Source: Pseudomonas sp. PB120
GTDB taxonomy: Bacteria > Pseudomonadota > Gammaproteobacteria > Pseudomonadales > Pseudomonadaceae
Direction of reading: 5' to 3'
NCBI RefSeq assembly: GCF_009761815.1
Contig: NZ_RWIN01000039.1
Span: 62,001 to 126,000 of the forward strand
Length of the DNA stretch: 64,000 nucleotides
Shown piece after piece: positions 27,002 through 36,320 of the stretch; the stretch's first letter is position 1, and each line of letters opens with the position of its first letter. The translations under genes and the position numbers were made by a program. The notes under the pieces were generated by a model. That model ran no database searches, was not told where the DNA came from, and saw nothing but the letters and a program-made list of their open reading frames with translations.

Positions 27002-27604
27002 ATGAGCTTCAGCCCTTTGATTCGCCAACTGATCGATGCCCTGCGTACGCTGCCGGGTGTGGGTCAGAAAACCGCCCAGCGCATGGCGCTGCAACTGCTC
27101 GAGCGTGATCGCAGCGGTGGTTCGCGCCTGGCGCTGGCGCTGAGCCAGGCCATGGAAGGGGTAGGCCATTGCCGCTTGTGCCGCACGCTGACGGAAGACG
27201 ATCTGTGCCCGCAATGCGCGGACACGCGCCGCGATGACACCTTGTTGTGTGTGGTCGAAGGGCCGATGGATGTCTACGCGGTGGAGCAGACCGGTTTCCG
27301 GGGTCGCTACTTCGTGCTCAAGGGGCATTTGTCGCCGCTTGACGGTCTGGGGCCAGAGGCGATTGGCATCCCGCAATTGATGGCGCGAATCGAAGACGCC
27401 GGGACCTTTACTGAAGTCATCCTGGCGACCAACCCGACGGTGGAAGGTGAGGCGACGGCGCATTACATCGCGCAGTTGCTCAGCAACAAAGGCCTGATCG
27501 CTTCGCGGATCGCCCATGGCGTGCCGCTGGGTGGGGAGCTGGAACTGGTGGATGGCGGGACATTGGCACATTCGTTCGCTGGGCGTAAGCCGATTGCCTT
27601 GTAG
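27002..27604 (+). CDS. recR: Recombination protein RecR
   Basis: A full-length 200-aa RecR. The helix-hairpin-helix region at the N-terminus ([20 protein letters not shown]) is followed by a C4 zinc finger ([21 protein letters not shown]) and a Toprim domain starting [15 protein letters not shown] and ending before [17 protein letters not shown] residues ([15 protein letters not shown]). It acts with RecF and RecO to load RecA on gapped DNA. It has its own small upstream gap after the MDR gene. Confidence 0.95.
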   Translation: MSFSPLIRQLIDALRTLPGVGQKTAQRMALQLLERDRSGGSRLALALSQAMEGVGHCRLCRTLTEDDLCPQCADTRRDDTLLCVVEGPMDVYAVEQTGFRGRYFVLKGHLSPLDGLGPEAIGIPQLMARIEDAGTFTEVILATNPTVEGEATAHYIAQLLSNKGLIASRIAHGVPLGGELELVDGGTLAHSFAGRKPIAL

Positions 27605-27614
27605 TGCCTGAACC

Positions 27615-27810
27615 GGCCCCATCGTCGGAACGCCGCCCGGAGCCGGCTCGCTCCCACATGGGGTTGTGGCATTCACAAAATCCTGTTGTCTGGGCTGACG
27701 CCTTCGCGGGCAAGCCTCGGTCCACCTGATTCACACAATTGCGGCGTTCATAAATCCCCTGTAGGAGTGAGCCTGCTCGCGATAGCCGCACCTCGGTCTC
27801 CCGGATTCAC
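27615..27810. repeat. Degenerate REP elements after recR
   Basis: The gap holds GGCTCGCTCCCACATG near 27643-27660 and GTAGGAGTGAGCCTGCTCGC at about 27762-27781, in opposite orientations, with a diverged copy (CTTCGCGGGCAAGCCTCGGT) between them. They are poorer matches than the array at 25656. No gene is seen in 27605-27876. Confidence 0.65.
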
Positions 27811-27876
27811 ACAATCCAGTTGAAAACCAAGCAAGCGCTCGGTTAACGTCGCGAAACCCCTCAGTGGAGTTCGCCG

Positions 27877-29025
27877 ATGCCTGCCTTTCAGGAATACTTC
27901 GATCCCAGCCACCAATTGGTCCGCAACAGCGTCAGACGTTTCGTCGAACGCGAGATTCTTCCGGACATTGATCAGTGGGAAGAAGCCGAAAGCTTCCCAC
28001 GTGAGCTTTACCTCAAGGCCGGCGTCGCGGGGATTTTGGGGATCGGTTATCCCGAAGCGTTCGGCGGCAGCCACGAAGGTGATCTGTTCGCCAAAATTGC
28101 CGCCAGCGAAGAGCTGATGCGATGCGGCTCCGGCGGCCTGGTGGCGGGCCTCGGATCGCTGGACATCGGCCTGCCGCCGATCCTCAAGTGGGCCCGGCCT
28201 GAAGTGCGCGACCGCGTGGTGCCGCAGGTGCTGACTGGCGAGAAGATCAGCGCCCTGGCCGTGACCGAGCCCAGCGGCGGTTCCGACGTGGCCAATCTGC
28301 AAACCCGTGCCGTGCGCGACGGCGATGTCTACCGGGTCAGCGGCAGCAAAACCTTTATCACCAGCGGCATCCGTGCGGACTTCTACACCGTCGCGGTGCG
28401 CACGGGCGCGCCGGGATTTGGCGGCATCAGTCTGCTGCTGATCGAGAAGGGCACCCCCGGTTTCACCGTCGGCCGTCAGTTGAAGAAAATGGGCTGGTGG
28501 GCGTCAGATACGGCCGAGCTGTTCTTCGATGATTGCCGCGTTCCGGCTGGCAACCTGATCGGTGCCGAGAACATGGGGTTCGCTTGCATCATGGGCAACT
28601 TCCAGAGCGAACGCCTGGCGCTGGCGCTGATGGCCAACATGACCGCGCAGCTGGCGCTGGAGGAAAGCCTGAAATGGGCCCGTCAGCGTGAAGCCTTCGG
28701 CAAGCCGATCGGCAAGTTTCAGGTGCTCAAGCACCGCCTCGCGGAAATGGCCACGGCGCTGGAAGTTTCGCGTGAGTTCACCTATCGCCAGGCCGCAAAA
28801 ATGGCGGCGGGACAGAGTGTGATCAAGGAGATTTCCATGGCCAAAAACTTCGCGACCGACACCGCGGATCGCATCACCACGGACGCGGTGCAGATACTGG
28901 GCGGGTTGGGTTATATGCGCGAAAGCCTGGTGGAGCGGTTGTATCGGGACAACCGGATTCTGTCGATCGGTGGCGGGACCCGGGAAGTGATGAACGAGAT
29001 CATCAGCAAGCAGATGGGGCTTTGA
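27877..29025 (+). CDS. Acyl-CoA dehydrogenase
   Basis: A 382-aa flavoenzyme with the three-part acyl-CoA dehydrogenase fold. Motifs are ALAVTEPSGGSDVANLQT (FAD/substrate loop), GSKTFITSGIRADFYTVAVR, then the helical domain with RQREAFGKPIGKFQVLKHRLAEM and QILGGLGYMRESLVERLYRDNR. The expected catalytic Glu region near the end reads YRDNRILSIGGGTREVMNEI. It oxidises a fatty- or branched-chain acyl-CoA with ETF as acceptor. It stands alone between REP-containing gaps. Chain-length preference cannot be read here. Confidence 0.87.
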   Translation: MPAFQEYFDPSHQLVRNSVRRFVEREILPDIDQWEEAESFPRELYLKAGVAGILGIGYPEAFGGSHEGDLFAKIAASEELMRCGSGGLVAGLGSLDIGLPPILKWARPEVRDRVVPQVLTGEKISALAVTEPSGGSDVANLQTRAVRDGDVYRVSGSKTFITSGIRADFYTVAVRTGAPGFGGISLLLIEKGTPGFTVGRQLKKMGWWASDTAELFFDDCRVPAGNLIGAENMGFACIMGNFQSERLALALMANMTAQLALEESLKWARQREAFGKPIGKFQVLKHRLAEMATALEVSREFTYRQAAKMAAGQSVIKEISMAKNFATDTADRITTDAVQILGGLGYMRESLVERLYRDNRILSIGGGTREVMNEIISKQMGL

Positions 29026-29040
29026 GTATTGCGGTGTAGC

Positions 29041-29143
29041 GGCTGACGCCATCGCCGGAACGCCGCCCGGAGCAAGCTCGCTCCCACATGGATTTTTGGT
29101 GTTCACAAAACCCCTGTGGGAGCGAGCCTGCTCGCGATGGCGT
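29041..29143. repeat. REP pair between acyl-CoA dehydrogenase and apt
   Basis: A degenerate arm (GCCATCGCCGGAACGCCGCC, then CAAGCTCGCTCCCACATG) and a good arm TGTGGGAGCGAGCCTGCTCG (29116-29135, then CGATGGCG) form an inverted pair in a convergent intergenic gap. The sequence GTGTTCACAAAACCCC joins them. Confidence 0.7.
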
Positions 29144-29158
29144 CCTTACAAACGCCGC

Positions 29159-29707
29159 TTACTTATCGGACAGCGCAAACTGCGTCAGGCAGAACGTAGG
29201 AATTCCCATATCTTCCAAGCGCTGCGAACCACCCAACTCCGGCAGATCAATAATCGCCGCCGCTTCATGAACCCGCGCGCCCATTCGACGAATCAGGTTG
29301 GCCGCCGCAATCAGCGTCCCGCCGGTAGCGATCAGGTCATCGAACATCACCACCGAATCGCCTTCACACAAACTGTCGGCATGCACTTCAAGGAAGGCTT
29401 CGCCGTATTCGGTCGCATAACCCTCGGCCAGAACATCGGCCGGCAATTTGCCCTGCTTGCGGAACAGCACCAGCGGCTTGTTCAACTGATAGGCCAGCAC
29501 TGAGCCAATCAGGAAACCACGGGCGTCCATCGCGCCGATGTGGGTGAAATCGGCTTCGACGTAACGTTGGGCAAAGCTGTCCATCACCAGGCGCAGGGCC
29601 CGGGGCGACTGGAACAGCGGGGTGATGTCGCGAAAGATCACACCCGGCTTGGGGAAGTCGATCACTGGGCGGATCAGGGATTTGATGTCGAAGGAGTCGA
29701 AGGCCAT
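29159..29707 (-). CDS. apt: Adenine phosphoribosyltransferase
   Basis: A 182-aa type I phosphoribosyltransferase. The start [20 protein letters not shown] and [21 protein letters not shown] are typical of Apt. The PRPP-binding loop is [20 protein letters not shown]. It salvages adenine to AMP. It lies next to anr, on the same strand, as in P. aeruginosa. There are about 80 bases between the two genes with a CGGCTGA/TCAGCCG hairpin but no T-run. Confidence 0.95.
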   Translation of the reverse strand: MAFDSFDIKSLIRPVIDFPKPGVIFRDITPLFQSPRALRLVMDSFAQRYVEADFTHIGAMDARGFLIGSVLAYQLNKPLVLFRKQGKLPADVLAEGYATEYGEAFLEVHADSLCEGDSVVMFDDLIATGGTLIAAANLIRRMGARVHEAAAIIDLPELGGSQRLEDMGIPTFCLTQFALSDK

Positions 29708-29786
29708 CGTCGAGTTGTCCTGGCAGGCTGCAAACGTCGCAGTATAACGGCGGCTGAACCGTTTCGCTCAGCCGCGTTCGTCGGGA

Positions 29787-30521
29787 TCAGCCCTCGATCG
29801 AGCCACCGGCCAGGGCGCAGAGTTGGATCGGATCAAGGATATGGATTTCTTTGCCTTCGGCGGCGATCAGTTCGTTCTGCTGGAAGCGCGTGAACACCCG
29901 GGACACGGTTTCCACCGCGAGGCCCAGGTAATTGCCGATTTCGTTGCGCGACATACTCAGGCGGAACTGATTGGCCGAGAATCCCCGGGCGCGGAAACGG
30001 GCCGACAGGTTGACCAGGAAGGTGGCGATGCGCTCGTCCGCGGTTTTCTTCGACAGCAGCAACATCATTTGCTGGTCGTCACGGATCTCGCGACTCATCA
30101 CCCGCATCAACTGACGGCGCAGTTGCGGCAACTGCAGGGCCAGTTCGTCGAGGCGTTCGAAGGGGATTTCACAGACTGAGGTGGTTTCCAGCGCCTGCGC
30201 CGACACCGGGTGTTTTTCGGTGTCCATGCCCGACAGGCCCACCAGCTCGCTCGGCAGATGGAAACCCGTGAGCTGCTCTTCACCGACATCGCTCAGGCTG
30301 AACGTCTTGAGTGCGCCTGAGCGAACGGCGTAGACGGAATCGAACGTGTCGCCCTGGCGGAACAGAAATTCGCCTTTTTTCAGCGGGCGACCACGTTTGA
30401 CGATCTCGTCCAGCGCATCCATGTCTTCCAGATTCAGAGAAAGTGGCAAACAGAGGGGGGCCAGGCTGCAATCCTTGCAATGGGCCTGGTTATGAGCGCG
30501 CAGCTTTACTGGCTCGGACAT
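29787..30521 (-). CDS. anr: Anaerobic regulator ANR (FNR family)
   Basis: A 244-aa FNR-type oxygen sensor. Cysteines 15, 18 and 24 ([11 protein letters not shown]) and Cys117 (TTSVCEIPF) are the four ligands for a [4Fe-4S] cluster. A cyclic-nucleotide-binding-like domain, a long dimerisation helix and a C-terminal helix-turn-helix ([20 protein letters not shown]) follow. The E--SR recognition residues predict binding to TTGAT-N4-ATCAA. Such a site lies upstream of hemN in this window and a near match upstream of ccoN2. It activates low-oxygen respiration genes; most of the neighbours to 47 kb are plausible targets. Confidence 0.96.
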   Translation of the reverse strand: MSEPVKLRAHNQAHCKDCSLAPLCLPLSLNLEDMDALDEIVKRGRPLKKGEFLFRQGDTFDSVYAVRSGALKTFSLSDVGEEQLTGFHLPSELVGLSGMDTEKHPVSAQALETTSVCEIPFERLDELALQLPQLRRQLMRVMSREIRDDQQMMLLLSKKTADERIATFLVNLSARFRARGFSANQFRLSMSRNEIGNYLGLAVETVSRVFTRFQQNELIAAEGKEIHILDPIQLCALAGGSIEG

Positions 30522-30613
30522 TTCTTCAATCCTTGTGGGAAATCACACATAAGACGTAAGGGTAACCCACGAAAGGACATTCAGGCCAGCAGGCGGCGAC
30601 TTTGCCGTAGGAC

Positions 30614-31999
30614 TTAGATCACCCGCGAAAACCGTTGGCGATTCTGTTGTTCCAGATACGCGTCGAACACCATGCACACCGAGCGCACCAGCAATCGCCC
30701 GGCCGGCAGTATGGTGATTCTGTCGTTGTCGAGCTCGATCAGCCCGTCCTCGGCCATGCCTTGCAACTGCGGCCAGAGCTCAGTGAAATAACCCTGAAAA
30801 TCGATGTTGAAGGCCTGTTCGATCTCGGCGAATTCCAGGCTGAAATGGCAGATCAATTGCTGGATCACGGCGCGACGCAAACGGTCGTCGGCGTTGCACA
30901 ACAGGCCACGGCTGGTCGCCAGTTGGGCAGAGGCCAGGCTGTTTTGGTACTGATTCAAATCGCTGCTGTTCTGACAGTAAAGATCGCCGATCTGACTGAT
31001 GGCGGACACGCCCAGGCCGATCAGGTCGCAATGGCCGTGAGTGGTGTAGCCCTGGAAGTTGCGTTGCAGCGTCGACTCTTCCTGGGCGATTGCCAGTTCA
31101 TCGTCGGGCAATGCGAAGTGATCCATACCGATGTAGCGGTAGCCGGCGGCGGTCAGTTGTTCGATGGTGCGCTGCAGCATTTCCAGTTTCTGCGCCGGCG
31201 TCGGCAGCTCGTTGACGTTGATTCGCCGCTGCGGCATGAAGCGTTCCGGCAGGTGCGCGTAATTGAACACCGAGAGGCGGTCGGGTTGCAGGTTGATGAC
31301 CTCATCGACCGTGCGGGCGAAGTTCTCGGGCGTTTGCCGTGGCAGGCCGTAGATCAGATCTATGTTGATCGAGCGAAATTGCAGGGTCCGCGCGGCGTCG
31401 ATCACTGCGCGGGTTTCTTCCAGACTTTGCAGGCGATTGACCGCCCGCTGTACCGCTGGATCAAGGTCCTGCAGGCCGATACTGACCCGGTTGAAGCCCA
31501 GTTCGCGAAGCAGGCCCATGGTCGACCAATCGGCTTCACGCGGGTCGATTTCGATGCCGTAGTCGCCCGAATCGTCGTCCAGCAAATTGAAGTGTTTGCG
31601 CAGTTGGGCCATCAACTGGCGCAGTTCATCGTGGCTGAGGAAGGTGGGCGTGCCGCCGCCGAAATGCAGTTGCTCGACCTTTTGCGTCGGGTCGAGGTGG
31701 CAGGCGATCAGCTGGATTTCCTGCTCGAGGCGCTGCAAGTAGGGCAGGGCGCGGCCGCGGTCCTTGGTGATGACTTTGTTGCAGGCGCAGTAGTAGCAAA
31801 TGTTCGCGCAGAACGGCACGTGCACATACAGCGACAACGGACGCAGGGCCTTGCGGCTTTCGCGCAGGGCGTGGAACAGGTCGAACGTGCCAACACGCCC
31901 GTCGAATTGCACGGCGGTCGGGTACGAGGTGTAACGCGGGCCCGCCAGATCGTAACGGCGGATCAGGTCGGTGTCCCAACGAATGGCGTCGAGCATCAT
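30614..31999 (-). CDS. hemN: Oxygen-independent coproporphyrinogen III oxidase
   Basis: A radical-SAM enzyme of 461 aa (460 if the second ATG is used). The N-terminal LAGPRYTSYPTAVQF motif and the cluster-binding VPFCANICYYCACNKV (CxxxCxxC) are clear. LHFGGGTPTFLSHDEL and IEIDPREADWSTM follow. It decarboxylates coproporphyrinogen III without oxygen and so supplies haem for the cbb3 oxidases. GGGGGA lies eight bases before the first ATG. A perfect ANR box lies about 65 bases upstream. Confidence 0.95.
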   Translation of the reverse strand: MMLDAIRWDTDLIRRYDLAGPRYTSYPTAVQFDGRVGTFDLFHALRESRKALRPLSLYVHVPFCANICYYCACNKVITKDRGRALPYLQRLEQEIQLIACHLDPTQKVEQLHFGGGTPTFLSHDELRQLMAQLRKHFNLLDDDSGDYGIEIDPREADWSTMGLLRELGFNRVSIGLQDLDPAVQRAVNRLQSLEETRAVIDAARTLQFRSINIDLIYGLPRQTPENFARTVDEVINLQPDRLSVFNYAHLPERFMPQRRINVNELPTPAQKLEMLQRTIEQLTAAGYRYIGMDHFALPDDELAIAQEESTLQRNFQGYTTHGHCDLIGLGVSAISQIGDLYCQNSSDLNQYQNSLASAQLATSRGLLCNADDRLRRAVIQQLICHFSLEFAEIEQAFNIDFQGYFTELWPQLQGMAEDGLIELDNDRITILPAGRLLVRSVCMVFDAYLEQQNRQRFSRVI

Positions 32000-32063
32000 G
32001 CGGGCATTCCCCCGGATAGGCTGGCTGTGTCGGCGAGTCTATGGGGTGCGGCGTTGGGGCATC

Positions 32064-32077
32064 TTGATTTGCATCAA
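32064..32077 (-). promoter_or_regulatory. ANR/FNR box upstream of hemN
   Basis: TTGATTTGCATCAA is a perfect match to TTGAT-N4-ATCAA, centred about 71 bases before the hemN start. This fits a class II position (near -41.5) if transcription starts about 30 bases before the gene. Confidence 0.82.
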
Positions 32078-32104
32078 CAGCGACCGTTTGCAGTGATCAG
32101 TTTT

Positions 32105-32197
32105 TGTGGCGAGGGAGCTTGCTCCCGCTGGGCCGCGAAGTGGCCCCAAAAGCTGGGACTGCTGCGCAGTCCAGCGGGAGCAAGCTCCCTCGCCACA
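32105..32197. repeat. Inverted repeat, GTGGCGAGGGAGCTTGCTCCCGC family
   Basis: Perfectly paired ends TGTGGCGAGGGAGCTTGCTC and GAGCAAGCTCCCTCGCCACA enclose a centre with a second weaker palindrome. The same family is found at 35616-35747. It lies between the hemN promoter and the end of the TauE/SafE-like gene. Confidence 0.85.
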
Positions 32198-32226
32198 GAA
32201 TCAGTGTCCCATGGGCCAAACAGGGT

Positions 32227-32910
32227 CTAATGCCCCATGAGCCAATGCTGATGCGGCCCCGGCAGTGTCCAGATCCCGAACACAATCACCAGCAAACCAC
32301 CCGCCATGCGCACGCTGCGTTTACGCAACAATGCCGTCACCCGCTCGGCCGCCAGCCCCGTGGCGAGCAGCACCGGCCAGGTGCCCAGCCCGAACGCCAG
32401 CATCAACAACGCACTGTCCAGCGCATTGCCCTGGCTCGCCGACCACAGCAGCGTGCTGTAAACCAGCCCGCATGGCAGCCAGCCCCAGAGCGCGCCCAGC
32501 AGTAAAGCGCGAGGCAGGCTCGACACCGGCAGCAGTCTGTTGGCAACCGGCTGGATATGTCGCCACAAACCGCGACCGAGGCTTTCAATACGCGTCAGGC
32601 CGCTCCACCAACCGGCCAGATACAGGCCCATCGCAATCAACAGCAACCCGGCGATGACCCGCATGAACATCGCCGCCGGGCTGTTGGCCACCGCCCAGCC
32701 GGCCAGCCCGATCAGCAATCCGGCCGTCGCGTAGCTGAGAATTCGCCCCAGGTTGTAGGCCAGCAGCAATCGAAAGCGTCGGCTGCGCTGTTCCTTGGGA
32801 ATCGCCAGGGTCAGCGCGCCCATCAAGCCGCCGCACATCCCCAGGCAATGGCCGCCACCGAGCACGCCGAGGATCACCGCAGACACCAGCAGTGGCGCCA
32901 GTTCAAGCAT
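32227..32910 (-). CDS. Sulfite exporter TauE/SafE-like membrane protein (cco-linked)
   Basis: A 227-aa protein with about six membrane segments. The N-terminus LGGGHCLGMCGGLMGALTLA carries a paired HCxGMC motif characteristic of the DsbD_2/SafE-like proteins that follow ccoS. The first eight bases overlap the end of ccoS, so it belongs to the ccoGHIS operon. A role in copper or thiol handling during cbb3 maturation is likely from context; the His-Cys-Met-Cys motif could bind copper. Biochemistry is unknown. Confidence 0.82.
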   Translation of the reverse strand: MLELAPLLVSAVILGVLGGGHCLGMCGGLMGALTLAIPKEQRSRRFRLLLAYNLGRILSYATAGLLIGLAGWAVANSPAAMFMRVIAGLLLIAMGLYLAGWWSGLTRIESLGRGLWRHIQPVANRLLPVSSLPRALLLGALWGWLPCGLVYSTLLWSASQGNALDSALLMLAFGLGTWPVLLATGLAAERVTALLRKRSVRMAGGLLVIVFGIWTLPGPHQHWLMGH

Positions 32911-33121
32911 GGGGTGGCGCCTTGTCGTCCGGTTCGGCCGGATGGCCGCTGGCTTCGTCGACCGCGGCCTTGTGGTTCGGGTCCTGATCGTCGAACAGAA
33001 TGCTGTGGGCCGGACCGTCGAGGTCGTCGTACTGACCGCTGTCGACCGCCCAGAAAAAAATGTAGACGGCGATGGCCACGATCAGCAGCGCGGCCGGGAT
33101 CATCACATAGAGAGCTGGCAT
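32903..33121 (-). CDS. ccoS: cbb3 oxidase maturation protein CcoS
   Basis: A 72-aa protein with one N-terminal membrane helix (MPALYVMIPAALLIVAIAVY) and the family motif WAVDSGQYDDLDGPA, followed by a charged tail that ends in PPHA. CcoS is needed for cofactor insertion into the CcoN subunit. It overlaps the next gene by eight bases and starts 22 bases after the ccoI stop. Confidence 0.92.
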   Translation of the reverse strand: MPALYVMIPAALLIVAIAVYIFFWAVDSGQYDDLDGPAHSILFDDQDPNHKAAVDEASGHPAEPDDKAPPHA

Positions 33122-33143
33122 CTGGACTCCATGCCCGCGCGGC

Positions 33144-35594
33144 TCAAGCCGGCTGCGGGCGGGTTTCTGGCGTGGTGATGGCGGCAGGCGCGCTCGGCAG
33201 GCGAGTCAGGCGCAGGGCGTTCAACACCACGGTCAACGAACTGATGGACATGCCCACCGCGGCCCACACTGGCGTGATCCAGCCGAGGGCGGCGAACGGC
33301 AACATGAGGCCATTGTACAACCCGGCCCACAGCAGGTTCTCGATGATTACCCGTCGGGTGCGCCGGGCCAGGCTGAAGGCCTGCACCAGCGCATCGAGAC
33401 GGTTCGAGAGCAGGACCGCGTCTGCGCTGGTTTTCGCCAGGTCGGTGGCCGAGCCCATGGCCACGCTGATGTCGGCAGCCGCCAGCACCGGCACGTCGTT
33501 GACCCCGTCACCGAGCATCAACACCTTGCGACCTTCCCTGTGCAGCTGCTGCAGCACGCGCAATTTATCGTCCGGGCGCAAGCCGCCACGGGCCTCGTCG
33601 ATGCCCAGCTCCGCAGCAACGCTGGCGACCATCGGCGAGCTGTCTCCCGACAGCAACAGCGTGCGCCAGCCGCGAGCCTTGCACGCTTGCACCAGCGCGG
33701 GCGCATCGGCGCGCAAACGGTCGTCGAGGACAAACCAGGCCAGCGGTCCCTGGCTGTCACCGAGCAATAGCCATTGGCCGGCTTCATCTGGAATGGTCGG
33801 TACGGGTGCGCCACTGAGATTGCAGACAAACGCCGGCTGCCCAATGCGCAAGCGTTGTTCGCCGACCAATCCTTCAAGGCCCAGGCCGGGGGTGCTGTGG
33901 ACTTCTTCGGCCGCCAGCGGTGCTCGCCCGAACGCGCGGGCGATCGGGTGTTCGGAACGGTTTTCCAGGGCGGCGGCGAGGCTCAGGCATTGGTCGCGGT
34001 CGAGGGTGCCGAGCGGGCGGATCGAGCGCAGCGCCAGGCGTCCTTCAGTCAGGGTGCCGGTCTTGTCGAAAATCACCGTGTCGATCTGATTCAGGCCTTC
34101 CAGCACATGCCCCCGGGTCAACAGCAAACCCAGCTTGTGCAGTGTGCCGGTGGCGGCGGTGAGGGCGGTCGGCGTGGCGAGGGACAGGGCGCAGGGGCAG
34201 GTTGCAACCAGCATCGCCAGGACGATCCAGAACGCGCGGGACGCGTCCAGCTGCCACCAGACCAGGCCGATGACCGCGGCGGCAATCAGCGACAGCAGCA
34301 GGAACCATTGCGCGGCGCGGTCGGCGATTTCCGCCAGCCGTGGTTTTTCCGCCTGGGCTCGGTCCAGCAGGCGGACGATGGCGGACAGTCGTGTGTCCTG
34401 GCCGAGCGCGAGGACTTCCACGGTCAGCGCGCCTTCGACGTTGAGGGTGCCGGCAGTCACCGCATCGCCCCGGGCTCGGGGTTGCGGCAGGTATTCGCCG
34501 GTCAGCAGGGATTCGTCGACACTCGATTGGCCGTCGAGGATCTTGCCGTCTGCCGGGAGGATCGCGCCGGGATGCACCAGCACCTGATCGCCGACGCGAA
34601 GCTCGCTGAGCAGGATCCGCTCGCTCTGGCCGTCGGCACTCAGGCGCAAGCATGAAGCGGGCAACAGGTTTACAAGCTGTGCGGTGGCGGCGGCGGTGCG
34701 TTCCCGGGCGCGGCGTTCCAGATAACGCCCGGCCAGCAGGAACAATGCAAACATGCCGACGGCATCAAAATACAGCTCGCCGACGCCGGTGATCGAGGTC
34801 CAGATCCCTGCGACATAGGCGCTGCCAATGGCCAGCGAGACCGACACGTCCATGGTCAGGTGGCGGGTGCGCAGGTCGCGCATGACGCCCTTGAAGAACG
34901 GCGCGCAGCTGTAGAACACGATCGGGGTGGTGAGGAACAGCGCGACCCAGCGCAGGATGGTGTGCAGCTCGGGGCTGAGGTCGATGTTGAATTCCGGCCA
35001 GGTGGCCATGGTTGCCATCATCGCCTGGAACCACAGCAGCCCTGCCACGCCGAGTTGGCGCAGGGCCAGGCGATTTTCGCTGGCCAGTTGTTCGCTGGCG
35101 CGGTCGGCCTGATACGGGTGGGCGGCGTACCCGATGTGCCGCAACTCGCTGAGCACTTGGCTCAACGGCAATTGAGCGTCGGCCCAGCGCACGTGCAGGC
35201 GATGGTTGGACAGGTTCAGGCGTGCTTCCGCCACGGCGGGCAAGGTGCGCAGGTGTTTCTCGATGAGCCAGCCGCACGCGGCGCAACTGATGCCTTCGAT
35301 CAACAGCGTGGTTTCCGATAGGTCGCCGTCGTGGCGCACGAACGGGGCTTGGACGTCGGCGCGGTCGTAGAGCGCCAGTTCATCCACCAACTGCACGGGC
35401 AACGCTTGCGGGTTGGCCGATGACTCGCTGCGGTGCTGGTAATAACTTTCCAGCCCACCGGCGACGATGGCCTCGGCCACGGCCTGGCAGCCCGGACAGC
35501 AGAACTCGCGGGTTTCCCCGAGGACGGCCGCGGTGAAGCGGCTGCCGGCCGGAACGGGCAGGGCGCAGTGGTAGCAGGGGAGTTGGGTGGTCAT
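33144..35594 (-). CDS. ccoI: Copper-exporting P1B-type ATPase CcoI for cbb3 assembly
   Basis: About 816 aa. The N-terminus has a Cys-rich segment (CYHCALPVP, CCPGCQAVAEAI), then a heavy-metal-associated domain with GISCAACGW. Eight membrane helices contain the TCPCALSLATP translocation motif. The cytoplasmic domain has DKTGTLTEG, HPIARAF and MLGDGVNDVPVLA. CcoI pumps copper to the periplasmic side for the CuB site of CcoN. The frame is open to 35660, but those extra codons fall in REP-type repeat DNA; I prefer ATG 35594, with 35606 possible. No strong Shine-Dalgarno is visible at either. Confidence 0.92.
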   Translation of the reverse strand: MTTQLPCYHCALPVPAGSRFTAAVLGETREFCCPGCQAVAEAIVAGGLESYYQHRSESSANPQALPVQLVDELALYDRADVQAPFVRHDGDLSETTLLIEGISCAACGWLIEKHLRTLPAVAEARLNLSNHRLHVRWADAQLPLSQVLSELRHIGYAAHPYQADRASEQLASENRLALRQLGVAGLLWFQAMMATMATWPEFNIDLSPELHTILRWVALFLTTPIVFYSCAPFFKGVMRDLRTRHLTMDVSVSLAIGSAYVAGIWTSITGVGELYFDAVGMFALFLLAGRYLERRARERTAAATAQLVNLLPASCLRLSADGQSERILLSELRVGDQVLVHPGAILPADGKILDGQSSVDESLLTGEYLPQPRARGDAVTAGTLNVEGALTVEVLALGQDTRLSAIVRLLDRAQAEKPRLAEIADRAAQWFLLLSLIAAAVIGLVWWQLDASRAFWIVLAMLVATCPCALSLATPTALTAATGTLHKLGLLLTRGHVLEGLNQIDTVIFDKTGTLTEGRLALRSIRPLGTLDRDQCLSLAAALENRSEHPIARAFGRAPLAAEEVHSTPGLGLEGLVGEQRLRIGQPAFVCNLSGAPVPTIPDEAGQWLLLGDSQGPLAWFVLDDRLRADAPALVQACKARGWRTLLLSGDSSPMVASVAAELGIDEARGGLRPDDKLRVLQQLHREGRKVLMLGDGVNDVPVLAAADISVAMGSATDLAKTSADAVLLSNRLDALVQAFSLARRTRRVIIENLLWAGLYNGLMLPFAALGWITPVWAAVGMSISSLTVVLNALRLTRLPSAPAAITTPETRPQPA

Positions 35595-35615
35595 GTGTGT
35601 TGCCATGGAAACCAT

Positions 35616-35747
35616 TGTGGCGAGGGAGCTTGCTCCCGCTCGGCTGCGAAGCAGTCGCAATTTTGCGAACGCGCTATCCCTGAAGGAATTTGTCTGCAGG
35701 TTTTGGGGCCGCTTCGCGCCCCAGCGGGAGCAAGCTCCCTCGCCACA
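35616..35747. repeat. Inverted repeat, GTGGCGAGGGAGCTTGCTCCCGC family (second copy)
   Basis: Ends TGTGGCGAGGGAGCTTGCTC and GAGCAAGCTCCCTCGCCACA are identical to those at 32105-32197; the centre differs. It separates ccoI from ccoH within what would otherwise be one operon. Confidence 0.85.
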
Positions 35748-35769
35748 TTTGATCGCATTTGCAGGCGTT

Positions 35770-36309
35770 TTACTTCTTCAAGTCTTCAGCGCCTTGCAGC
35801 GGTTCGTCACCCAGCAGCAAATCCTTGTCATGGCCGACCTGTTCCTCTTCGAACAGACGCCAGGTCTTTTCATCCTGCACGCCCAGCAATTCTACAAAAC
35901 GACGGCCTTCAATCTTGTCGCTCAACTGGCCGATGTAACGGCCCTGCTCGGTTTCGCTGCGGGTGAGGGTGATCTTGCGATCCTTCTCCGGTTGCGTCGG
36001 CGAAATCAGGTTCAGCTCCAGGGTTTTCGGCTGACTGTTGCCGGTCAGGCGCAGGTCGACTTCGCCGGTGACCTCATCCAGATGAACGCTGGCGCGCAGC
36101 AGCAGCGTCTGCCCCAGCAGTTCACGGTCGAGCGACCGGTTGATGCCCTTGCCGGCCTCGTAGTAGTTGTCGTTGACCAGGTTGTCCGGGTTGTTCACCG
36201 CAATGGTCACCATGGACAGGGTCAGGGTCACCGAGCAGGCCAGAATCCCGATGATGATCCACGGCCAAAGGTGCTTGTACCAAGGGCTTGCGGCGTTTGC
36301 TGCGGTCAT
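35770..36309 (-). CDS. ccoH: FixH/CcoH family cbb3 assembly protein
   Basis: A 179-aa protein with one N-terminal membrane helix (YKHLWPWIIIGILACSVTLT) and a periplasmic FixH domain (NNPDNLVNDNYYEAGKGINR). CcoH is required for stable cbb3 assembly and interacts with CcoN. I chose MTAANAASPWYKHLW at 36309. It follows ccoG by eleven bases. Unusually, a repeat of about 130 bases lies between it and ccoI. Confidence 0.9.
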   Translation of the reverse strand: MTAANAASPWYKHLWPWIIIGILACSVTLTLSMVTIAVNNPDNLVNDNYYEAGKGINRSLDRELLGQTLLLRASVHLDEVTGEVDLRLTGNSQPKTLELNLISPTQPEKDRKITLTRSETEQGRYIGQLSDKIEGRRFVELLGVQDEKTWRLFEEEQVGHDKDLLLGDEPLQGAEDLKK

Positions 36310-36320
36310 GGTCACTTCTC

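Noticed and set aside
29752..29774. Hairpin CGGCTGA/TCAGCCG between anr and apt as a terminator
   Set aside because: No T-run follows on the minus strand and the two genes could be co-transcribed; left unlisted.
30635..32230. Plus-strand frame of 531 aa opposite hemN
   Set aside because: Antisense of hemN with no motif; hemN is full length and certain.
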